Shown here in pieces: positions 28,254-35,555 of a stretch of 64,000 bases of DNA; position 1 is the stretch's first letter, and every line of letters starts with the position of its first letter. A model generated the notes under the pieces. That model saw only the letters and a list, made by a program, of their open reading frames with translations. It made no database searches and had not been told where the DNA came from. The position numbers and the translations under genes are program-made. Source of the stretch: Sporichthyaceae bacterium. GTDB lineage: Bacteria > Actinomycetota > Actinomycetes > Sporichthyales > Sporichthyaceae. The stretch is taken from assembly GCA_036269075.1 (NCBI GenBank), contig DATASX010000117.1, positions 62,001 through 126,000 of the forward strand, in the 5' to 3' direction.

Positions 28254-29747
28254 TCAGGCTCCCTGCGGCGGCAGCGCCGCGATGATCCCTTCGCAGGTAC
28301 GCACGACCACCCTGGCGGCGTCGGCCACGGCTCGGACCGAGACCGGGTTCTCCGCCCGGCGGCGCCAGCGGGTCAGGGTCTCGGCCGCCTCGGCGCGCAG
28401 CTTCGCGGGCGGCGTGCCGAAGTTCAGGCCCAGCCGGACCCAGGGCTTCTGCCCGGAGCCACCGAGGATTCGCTCGGCCTCCGCGGTCAGCTCCGGATCC
28501 ATGGCCACGACCCCGGCGCGCAGCGCTCCCAGCAGCGCCAACTCGACGAACTCGTGGGCCCCGGCGGTGATCCGCTCGATCTCGCCGAGCAGTTCCGCCG
28601 AGGCGTCGGTCGGCACCTGCCGGATCATCCGCTCCAGGGTCAGCAGCACCGAGCGCGCCTTGAGCAGCCCGGCCCGCTCGGTGAACAGCGCCGCCAGCGC
28701 CCCGGTCAAGTCTGCCAACCCACTGCGCCGCACCAGTTCGCCGGCCAACGCCGGGGCATCCGCGAAGCCCTGACGGATCAACGGCAGCGCGATCCGCACG
28801 CCGAAGAGCCCGAGCCGGACCAACAGTTCGCGGCGGACCTCCGCCGGCGGCAGGTCGGGCGCGCCCTCGGGGAGTTCGCGGGAGAACCGGTCGGCGGACA
28901 GCAACAGGCCCTCGACGTAGTCTCGGTCGGCGGCGGCCAACACGGCCAGCGCGTTGAACTCGGCCTGCCGCAGGGTCCGTCCAGTCTCGGCAAGCAGGCC
29001 GGCCACCGGGACCACGGTCTGGCACAGCGCACGGATCGCGTGGTCGGACCGCATCCGGCGGGCGATCTGGCCCGCGGAGGTGAGCGCGTCGACGCGGCCG
29101 GCGCCGATCTCGTCGGCCCGCGACAGCACCGCGACCGTGTTCACCGGCGACGAGCCGGTGGCAGAGTGAGCGTGGAAAGCCTGCAGGAAACCGATGTCGT
29201 CCGCGTGCACGTGCCGCATCAGATAGACGATCGCGTCGGCCTCGCCGGGTTCCGACCCGGGCGTCAGGAACGCCTCGGTGCGGGCGGAGAGCTCCGCCGA
29301 GGTCGAGGCGATGCCCGGCGTGTCGATCAACGTCATCGCCGCCAGGTCGATCGACGGCCAGTCGACCGACAACCGCTCGACCTGCTCGGGCGCCACCCCG
29401 CACAGATCGATCAGCAACCGACCATCCTTGCGGTTGATCGGCAGGTCGCGCAGGCCGCCGTCGTGGCTCTGCAGGGTCATCCGGGGCACCGGGGCGTCGC
29501 GGTACCAGGTGACGATCCGGGTGCACTCCCCCGCGTCGGTCGGCGCGATGATCTCGCCGACCATCGCGTTCAGCAGCGTGGACTTGCCTGCCTTCACCTT
29601 GCCCGCGATGGCGACCCGGATCGGGCCGTCGAGGCGGGCCGCGCAGGCGTCGATGCGCTCGGTGACCTCGGGAAGGTCGACGTAGACCTCGCGGGCGCGG
29701 CGCAACAGCACGGCGACCTGCGAGCCGATCTCGGGCCGATCAGCCAC
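28254..29747 (-). CDS. iniC: IniC-like dynamin-family GTPase
   Basis: This 497-residue protein matches mycobacterial IniC (493 residues). The GTPase domain has P-loop VAIAGKVKAGKSTLLNAMVG near residues 45-64, APTDAGECTRIVTWYRD (switch I), MTLIDTPGIAS (G3) and VLSRADEIGAGR (G4). The rest is helical and lacks clear transmembrane helices. Shared family-specific stretches are CQTVVPVAGLLAETGRTLRQ and GGSGQKPWVRLGL. IniC probably works with IniA in membrane remodelling after cell-wall stress. The start overlaps the iniA stop by 8 nt, so the pair is translationally coupled. The cluster order iniB-iniA-iniC is that of M. tuberculosis. Confidence 0.9.
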   Translation of the reverse strand: MADRPEIGSQVAVLLRRAREVYVDLPEVTERIDACAARLDGPIRVAIAGKVKAGKSTLLNAMVGEIIAPTDAGECTRIVTWYRDAPVPRMTLQSHDGGLRDLPINRKDGRLLIDLCGVAPEQVERLSVDWPSIDLAAMTLIDTPGIASTSAELSARTEAFLTPGSEPGEADAIVYLMRHVHADDIGFLQAFHAHSATGSSPVNTVAVLSRADEIGAGRVDALTSAGQIARRMRSDHAIRALCQTVVPVAGLLAETGRTLRQAEFNALAVLAAADRDYVEGLLLSADRFSRELPEGAPDLPPAEVRRELLVRLGLFGVRIALPLIRQGFADAPALAGELVRRSGLADLTGALAALFTERAGLLKARSVLLTLERMIRQVPTDASAELLGEIERITAGAHEFVELALLGALRAGVVAMDPELTAEAERILGGSGQKPWVRLGLNFGTPPAKLRAEAAETLTRWRRRAENPVSVRAVADAARVVVRTCEGIIAALPPQGA

Positions 29748-31599
29748 GGTCGGAGCCCGCGGGTACGGCCGGCGGGGCGGACACCAGCGAGGCGGCTGAC
29801 CGTTCGACGGTGGCGATCCGGGTCAGCAACGCACGCAGTTCGGAGACGCGCTGGTCGCGCTGGGCGGCGTCCGCACGGGCAGCGGTCTCCGCGGTGCGCA
29901 TCGACTCGGCCAGCGAGGTCTCCAACTCGGCGGCGACGTCGGTGAAGTGGTCGCGCAATTGCCGTTGCAGGCGGCGCAGCAGATCGCGGGAATCCTTGCC
30001 TACGTGGAATATGACGTCGTCGGTGTAGCGGCGGACGGCCACCTTCGCCTCGGCTTGCCGCTTCGTCAGCAACCGTTTGCGTTCATCGCGCAACGTCCGT
30101 CCGCCGAGCAGCATTCCGGCGCCGACCGAGAACGGGTTGAGCATCGCCAACCCGGCCACGGTGGAGAACATGCCGAACATCAGCGTCCCGATGTAGCCGC
30201 CACGGACGGCGGTCAGCGCCTTGTCGGCGATGTTCGGGTCATCCGTACTGGACAGGGCCATGGGGCGGATCTCGTCGAGCATCGAGGTCCCGCTGACCAG
30301 TTCGAGCTCCGGCAGCGCCAACTGCCCGTCCTCGGCGAAGTGCTCGGCGACCTGGGTCGACAGCCAGCGGGCCCGCTCATGGGTCCAGACGAAGTTCGCC
30401 GAGGTGGCCGCGGCAACCCGTTCCTCCACCCACGGGGCGAACTCGACCCAGACGACGGCCGGGTCGCCGAAGGAGTCGATCTCCTCCTCCGCGGCGCGGG
30501 TGATCTCGCGCAGCCGGTCGCGCAGGTCGTAGTCGATGTCGGAGGACAGATCGGCGGCGCCGTCGGCCAATGTCTGCTGCCAACGCGCGGACCGGTCGCG
30601 CAGCGCGGTGATCCGGGACTTGGCCTCGGCCAGCCCGCGGATGATCGCGTCGACCGTCTCCGGGTTCTCTGCGACGCCGAGCTCGGACGAACACGCCGAC
30701 GAGAGTTGCTCAGTGACCCGCAGAACCGTGTTCGCCGCGGCCCGACGGGTCAGCAGGTCGGCGTGCTGGACGATCTGGGTCAGCAGCGTGGCCAGGACCG
30801 GGAAGCCCGACTCGACGTTGAGCTCGTTGTCGTTGCGCTCCAACGCGTGCCAGCGCAGCGTCGAGGACACCGGGATCACCTGGGCGGTGACGCCCGCCGC
30901 GGCCAGGTGCTCGGCATTGAGCGCGTAGATCTTCCGCCACTCCGGGTACAGGTCGATCTTGGTCAGCACGCACGTCAGGTTCGGGCACAGCTTCACCGCG
31001 TGCTTGCAGAACTCGAGCTCGGCGCCGGTGTACTCCTGCGCGGCGTCGGAGACCAGCAGGACGGCGTCGGCGCCGGGCAGCGCGGCCAACGTCGTGGTGG
31101 CGCGCACCGAACCGAGGCCGCCGACCCCGGGGGTGTCGACGAGCTCGAGCCCGCCCTCCAACAACGTCGCGGGCAGCGAGACCTCGACGTGGGACAGGCC
31201 CGCCCGGTTGCCGGGGTTGCCGGTCTCGCTGACGTGCCCGGCCAGGTCGTCGACCGCGATCGGGGTGCGCTCGTACTCCGGCTCGGCAGGATCCGGGCCG
31301 TCACCGGCCCGCGGCTTCTCCTTCACCAGCGCCGCCGAGGGCTGCTCGCCCCAGGACACCGAGGTCGGCACCGAAGTGGCGATGTCGTCGTCGACCGGGC
31401 AGATCCGGGCCCGCACCAACGCGTTGACCAGTTGGCTCTTGCCCTGCTTGAACTCGCCGATCACCAGGACCCGCACGCGGTCGTCGGCCAGTCCCACCGC
31501 CGCCCTGCGCAGGCGGGTCGCCAAGTCCTTCCGGCCGCAGGCCACGGCCAGTTCCAGCGCCGCCTCGACGGTGCCGACCACTGCCTCCGCTGCCGCCAT
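29740..31599 (-). CDS. iniA: IniA-like dynamin-family GTPase
   Basis: This 619-residue protein matches IniA of M. tuberculosis (about 640). The GTPase head has VLVIGEFKQGKSQLVNALV (P-loop), DIATSVPTSVSWG (switch I), LVDTPGVGGLG (G3) and VLTKIDLYPEW (G4). A long helical stalk follows, then a hydrophobic tip GGYIGTLMFGMFSTVAGLAM with NPFSVGAGMLLGGR, which would insert into the membrane, and a basic coiled-coil C-terminus. Mycobacterial IniA mediates membrane fission and is induced by cell-wall drugs. I choose ATG 31599 (MAAAEAVVGTVEAAL), as the extra 42 residues of the longer frame run through terminator-like hairpins. Confidence 0.9.
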   Translation of the reverse strand: MAAAEAVVGTVEAALELAVACGRKDLATRLRRAAVGLADDRVRVLVIGEFKQGKSQLVNALVRARICPVDDDIATSVPTSVSWGEQPSAALVKEKPRAGDGPDPAEPEYERTPIAVDDLAGHVSETGNPGNRAGLSHVEVSLPATLLEGGLELVDTPGVGGLGSVRATTTLAALPGADAVLLVSDAAQEYTGAELEFCKHAVKLCPNLTCVLTKIDLYPEWRKIYALNAEHLAAAGVTAQVIPVSSTLRWHALERNDNELNVESGFPVLATLLTQIVQHADLLTRRAAANTVLRVTEQLSSACSSELGVAENPETVDAIIRGLAEAKSRITALRDRSARWQQTLADGAADLSSDIDYDLRDRLREITRAAEEEIDSFGDPAVVWVEFAPWVEERVAAATSANFVWTHERARWLSTQVAEHFAEDGQLALPELELVSGTSMLDEIRPMALSSTDDPNIADKALTAVRGGYIGTLMFGMFSTVAGLAMLNPFSVGAGMLLGGRTLRDERKRLLTKRQAEAKVAVRRYTDDVIFHVGKDSRDLLRRLQRQLRDHFTDVAAELETSLAESMRTAETAARADAAQRDQRVSELRALLTRIATVERSAASLVSAPPAVPAGSDRG

Positions 31600-31915
31600 C
31601 CGCCCCACCTGCCCTGCGCCGGAATCCCCAACCCATCCCGGAAAGAGGGATGGCCCCGTCCTGGGGTGCGTTGCCCAGGACGGGGCCGATCCTTTCACCT
31701 CGGTCGGTCGCGTGGGGCTAACCACGCGACTCGCGGGCAGGCGGACGAGCCGAGGTGTTCCTTACCCCCTGCTTCCCCTCCCACGTGGTCCCCCCACTGG
31801 GTTGGTCGAACTGCAGGGTCGTGCGGCGAGCTCGGATTTCTGGCTTGCCCCTGCTCCCCCCACCGTCCCCCCGGACGGTGAAGCAGGATCTCGAGGCGAG
31901 CTCGCTGTCGGACTA
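31600..31915. promoter_or_regulatory. Structured iniB1-iniA intergenic region
   Basis: This 316-bp gap holds several inverted repeats. The strongest is GGCCCCGTCCTGGG (31652-31665) pairing with CCCAGGACGGGGCC (31674-31687), 14 bp perfect. Just beyond on the minus strand is CCATCCC-loop-GGGATGG. GTCGCGTGG and CCACGCGAC (31707-31730) form a further 9-bp stem inside outer arms CACCTCGG and CCGAGGTG (31696-31757). They would slow or end transcription from iniB1 into iniAC, giving more IniB than GTPase. No strong U-tract is present, so full termination is unproven. Confidence 0.6.
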
Positions 31916-33169
31916 CTAGGCCAGTACGTGAATCTCGTGGCCGATGTCGTGGATGTCGTGCACGTCCGTGTTGTGCAGCAGGTCGTCCAGGCTGCCCTGA
32001 CCCAGGTGGTTCAGGCTGTGGTTCAGGTCGCCGTTGAGGTCGTGGTTCAGGACGTGGTTGAGGCTGTTGTTCAGGTCGCCGGACAGGACCGGGCTGCGGT
32101 TCAGGTCGCCGGACAGGATCGGGTCGTTGGACAGGATCGGGTCGTCGGACAGCGGCGACAGGATCGGGCTGTGGTCCACGGCGTGGTTCAGGCTGTGGTC
32201 GAGGCTGCCGTCGAGTACGTCGCCGGTGTTGACCAGACCGGAGAGCAGATTCACGTCACCGACGGAGACCGTGTGGTCGAGGCCGGCCAGGCTGCCGGTG
32301 TGGTCGATGTCGCCGTTCGCCATTCCCTGTCCCATGACCGGGCCATTCTTGTCGACGTGGACGTCGTGGCCGGCGCTGCCGTTACCACTGACGGTGGTGT
32401 GATCGGCGTGCGTGTCCCGACCCGAGGCTCCGTTGCCGCTCACCGTCGTGTCGGTGTGGTCCACCGTGTTGGTGTGGTTGGCCGTGATGTTGCGGCCGGC
32501 CGCACCGTTGCCGCTGACGGTCTGGTCGTGCTGGTGGCTGTCCGAGCTCGTGGTCGCGCTGCGGGTGGACGTCTGGCTGAAGTCGTTGCCGTCGCCGAGC
32601 AGGTTGCCGCGGCCGCCCATCTCGAGCTGGTCGTGGGCCACGTGGGAGTGGTGCAGGTCGCCGCCGGTGCCACCGTCGGTGGTCGGGCCGACGCCGTACT
32701 CGTGCCACGCGTGCTCGTGCTCGTCGTGCGAGTCGTTGATGTGGGCGTACCGGTCGTGCCGGTCGTCGTGGATGCGCTGCTCGCTGACGCGGTGGTTCAC
32801 GTGGTTGACGCGGTCGGCGTGGTGGTGGTCGTCGTTGCCGTCGCCGCGGACGTGGTCGGCGCGCAGGCTCGAGGTGTGCGCGACCGGGATGACGTTGTCG
32901 GCCTTGTGGCTCGGCGCGAAGGCGTAGTTGTCGACGAGGTGCTTGACGTGGTCGTGCCCGGCCTCGCCGCGCACCGCCGCCTTGTTGTCGTCGAGCTGGT
33001 GCACGTTCGGGTTGTCGAGCAGGAACGCACGAGCGTCGCGGACGTCCTGGCCACAGACGGAGCCGAGGCCGGCCGAAGTCATCGCGCCCTGCGGGTCGGC
33101 CTGGAAGTGCTCGCGGGCCTCCGGGTTCTGCAGCAGATGCATGATCCAGTCGAGGAGAGAGGTGGCCAT
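31916..33169 (-). CDS. iniB: IniB-type protein 1, His/Asp/Asn-rich
   Basis: This 417-residue protein starts with an IniB N-terminal domain: SLLDWIMHLLQNPEAREHFQ, then ADPQGAMTSAGLGSVCGQD, resembling the SLIDYILSLF...AMTSAGL start of mycobacterial IniB. The rest is not Gly/Ala-rich as in IniB but rich in His, Asp and Asn (for example DGNDDHHHADRVNHVNH). A repeated VSGNGAAGR / VSGNGASGR / VSGNGSAGH motif lies near residues 230-285. DPILSNDPILSGDLN and LNHSLNH repeats fill the C-terminal third. No signal peptide is seen. It is first in the iniB-iniA-iniC order, with GAAGGACGG upstream of ATG 33169. Its function is unknown; metal binding by the His-rich part is possible. Confidence 0.85.
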   Translation of the reverse strand: MATSLLDWIMHLLQNPEAREHFQADPQGAMTSAGLGSVCGQDVRDARAFLLDNPNVHQLDDNKAAVRGEAGHDHVKHLVDNYAFAPSHKADNVIPVAHTSSLRADHVRGDGNDDHHHADRVNHVNHRVSEQRIHDDRHDRYAHINDSHDEHEHAWHEYGVGPTTDGGTGGDLHHSHVAHDQLEMGGRGNLLGDGNDFSQTSTRSATTSSDSHQHDQTVSGNGAAGRNITANHTNTVDHTDTTVSGNGASGRDTHADHTTVSGNGSAGHDVHVDKNGPVMGQGMANGDIDHTGSLAGLDHTVSVGDVNLLSGLVNTGDVLDGSLDHSLNHAVDHSPILSPLSDDPILSNDPILSGDLNRSPVLSGDLNNSLNHVLNHDLNGDLNHSLNHLGQGSLDDLLHNTDVHDIHDIGHEIHVLA

Positions 33170-33585
33170 CTTTGTCGCCGTCCTTCGGTCGTGATCGGTG
33201 TCTTCGTCTTCAGGACGGTTCGGTTGTTCGCCCCGTCATGCCGAGAAAGCTGCCAGTGCGGACACATGCCCCGAATCGGGGAAAATCCCGCGAGCCCCGC
33301 ATGATCATTAGGGGGTCCGAGGGCTCTGACCACATCAACCCCACTGGTATCAAATGAAACACAAGTAACGAAGGCCCCATAAATTGCCTTACGTCCCAGT
33401 TTGTCAAGCCCCAGCAAACCCGCAGGTCAGCGGGTCGGTCCCACCCTCCGGAACGCCCCACCAGGACGGCAAAGCGGGCCCGTGGTCAAGGAACCTTTCC
33501 AACCCCCGGGGCGCGCGGACAGCCCCTACTCGGGTCATATGAACCCGGGCGCAAGGCGGGCAAACAGCGGGAGGGGCAACCCGAA
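33170..33585. promoter_or_regulatory. Divergent promoter region iniB1 / Hsp70-like gene
   Basis: About 416 bp without a gene. It contains AATCGGGGAAAATCCC at 33274-33289, shared with the iniB2 promoter, and an AT-richer stretch at about 33300-33400 (CAAATGAAACACAAGTAAC) likely to hold promoters. The Hsp70-like gene has GGGAGG upstream of its ATG. A GGAACCTTTCC palindrome sits at 33490-33501. Confidence 0.55.
33274..33289 (-). promoter_or_regulatory. Shared ini upstream motif, iniB1 copy
   Basis: On the minus strand GGGATTTTCCCCGATT, 105 nt before the iniB1 start. Thirteen of 16 bases match the iniB2 copy at 38541-38556. It is a candidate operator for the IniR-like protein. Confidence 0.5.
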
Positions 33586-35472
33586 ATGGGTACCGGAAGC
33601 AATAGCACCGGGGGCTACGCACTCGGGATCGATCTGGGGACGACGTTCACGGCGGCGGCCGTGGCCACCCCCGGGCAGTTGGCGGTCGCCGTGCCGCTGG
33701 GCAGTCGGGCGGACACGATGCCTTCGGTGCTGCACCTGAGCAGCGGTTCGGGGTTCCTGGTCGGCGATGCGGCCGAACGCCGCGCGCTGGTCGACCCGGA
33801 CCACGTGGTCCGTCGATTCAAGCGGCGCATCGGCGACGAGACCCCGTTGCTCATCGGCGCCGACGCCTACCACGCGCACACGCTGGCAGCGAAGCTGATT
33901 GCCTGGGTCAACGCGCATGTGACGCAGCGTCAGGGCCGCGAGCCGAACGAGATCGCGGTGACGCATCCGGCCTCCTGGGGCCCGCACAAGCGCGAACTGC
34001 TGGCCCGCGCGCTGGCCGAGGTGGGCCTGAGCCGGGCGCGGCTGATCAGCGAGCCGGCCGCGGCCGCGTATGCCTACGCCCACTCCGGACGGCTGACCGC
34101 CGCCGGCGCCCTGGCCGTCTACGACCTCGGTGGGGGCACGTTCGACGCCTGCGTGATGCGGGCCGGCGCGGACGGGCAGTTCGCCGTCGTCGGTATCCCG
34201 AGCGGGCTGCCGAATCTGGGCGGCATCGACTTCGACGACGCAGTGCTCGACCACGTCCTGGACGGGCTGGGCGCCGCGAAGACTGCGCTGGACCCGGCGG
34301 ACCCGATGGTCGTCACCGCGCTGGCCCGGCTGCGCCGGGAGTGCGTCGATGCGAAAGAGGCGCTGAGCACGGACACCACCGCGACGATCCCGGTGCTGCT
34401 GGGCGAACTGGCCACCAGTGTGCGGATCACCCGCGCGGAGTTCGAGGAGCTGATCGCCCCCGGTGTGGCGTCCAGCATCGACGCGTTGGAGAGCGCGTTG
34501 GACTCCGCCGACCTGGAACCCGGCGAACTCAAGCGGCTGCTGCTGACCGGCGGCTCGTCGCGCATCCCGCTGGTGGTGCAGTCCCTGTCGGCCCGGCTCG
34601 GGCCCGGCGTGCAGCTCGACCGTGGGCTGGACCCGAAGCTGGCGGTCGCGATGGGTGCGGCGTTGTCGGCGCTGCGTTCGGTCCCGGCGCCCGCGTCGAG
34701 CGTGCCGGCCGCCCGGACCGCCGCGGAGGCCACCGAGTCGATGGACGAGAACGAGGAGACGGGCACGGCGGGCCGGCCGGAGGCCGACGCTCCGCCGCGG
34801 CCGGACGCGACGGTCCCGGCCTCCCCCGTGCTGGTCGTGGACCCGCCCCGGCAGCGCAGGCACCGGGCCTTGTTCCTGCTGGCCACGGCAACCATGGCGA
34901 TGGTCGCCGGCACCTTCGGCCAGCACTACCTGCAGACCCCGCACCGGTCGGCGGCCTCGCCGGTACAGGCGCACCCGGCGGCCCCGGCACCTGCCGCGGC
35001 ACCCGCCGCCCCGACACCCGCCGCACCCGCGGTTCCGGCCCAGCCGGCCGCGCCGACGGCGGCTCCGGCCAACCCACCGGCGATCACCGTCGCAGTACCG
35101 ACGCAGGCTCGGGCGCCGGAGCGGTCGACCGGGCGGAACGCCGCGACAGCCGTCGGCCCGCGCCGGGTCGTCGTGATCCCGGGCCCGGGCCGGCCGGCCC
35201 GACCGCAGGGGGTCGTTCAGCGACCGGCGTACCCCGTGGTGGATCCGCGCCCGGACTCGGGCTGGACCTCCTGGTCGCCCGCGGCTCCGGCGCCGGCCGC
35301 GGTAGCGCCGGCCCCCGCCCAGCAGCACACCCAGCCGGTCGCACCGGCCGCACCGGCGCCTGCACCAGCTGCCCCGGCGCCCGCGCCGGACAGCACGGAC
35401 TCCGGCTCCACGGAGTTCCGCTCCTCCCCGAACGGTTCCGGTTCCTCACCGAACGCCTCAGTGCGTCCCTGA
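33586..35472 (+). CDS. Hsp70-like ATPase with transmembrane helix and Pro/Ala-rich tail
   Basis: This 628-residue protein has an Hsp70 nucleotide-binding domain at about residues 10-365: phosphate-1 GIDLGTTFTAAAV, the EPAAAAYAYA segment, phosphate-2 AVYDLGGGTFDACV and adenosine motif LLLTGGSSRIPLV. All key residues appear intact, so it should bind ATP. The Hsp70 substrate-binding domain is absent. A basic patch and one hydrophobic helix at about 428-446 (LFLLATATMAMVAGTFG) are followed by about 180 residues rich in Pro and Ala, probably outside the cell. It is divergent from iniB1 and convergent with iniB2. Its placement within the ini genes suggests a role in the same envelope response. Confidence 0.85.
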   Translation: MGTGSNSTGGYALGIDLGTTFTAAAVATPGQLAVAVPLGSRADTMPSVLHLSSGSGFLVGDAAERRALVDPDHVVRRFKRRIGDETPLLIGADAYHAHTLAAKLIAWVNAHVTQRQGREPNEIAVTHPASWGPHKRELLARALAEVGLSRARLISEPAAAAYAYAHSGRLTAAGALAVYDLGGGTFDACVMRAGADGQFAVVGIPSGLPNLGGIDFDDAVLDHVLDGLGAAKTALDPADPMVVTALARLRRECVDAKEALSTDTTATIPVLLGELATSVRITRAEFEELIAPGVASSIDALESALDSADLEPGELKRLLLTGGSSRIPLVVQSLSARLGPGVQLDRGLDPKLAVAMGAALSALRSVPAPASSVPAARTAAEATESMDENEETGTAGRPEADAPPRPDATVPASPVLVVDPPRQRRHRALFLLATATMAMVAGTFGQHYLQTPHRSAASPVQAHPAAPAPAAAPAAPTPAAPAVPAQPAAPTAAPANPPAITVAVPTQARAPERSTGRNAATAVGPRRVVVIPGPGRPARPQGVVQRPAYPVVDPRPDSGWTSWSPAAPAPAAVAPAPAQQHTQPVAPAAPAPAPAAPAPAPDSTDSGSTEFRSSPNGSGSSPNASVRP

Positions 35473-35492
35473 GACGTCTCGGCCGGAACGGC

Positions 35493-35530
35493 CGAATGGC
35501 CCGCTCCTCCCGGAGCGGGCCATTCGGTTT
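35493..35530. terminator. Bidirectional terminator between Hsp70-like gene and iniB2
   Basis: CGAATGGCCCGCTCC and GGAGCGGGCCATTCG form a perfect 15-bp stem with loop TCCC, followed by GTTT. The two flanking genes converge on it. Confidence 0.85.
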
Positions 35531-35555
35531 CCTGGGGGGTTCCCTCGCGGGCTCG

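Noticed and set aside
30959-33304. 781-codon plus-strand open frame
   Set aside because: It covers iniA and iniB1 on the opposite strand. Its Val/Asp-rich repeats are mirror images of the iniB1 repeats.
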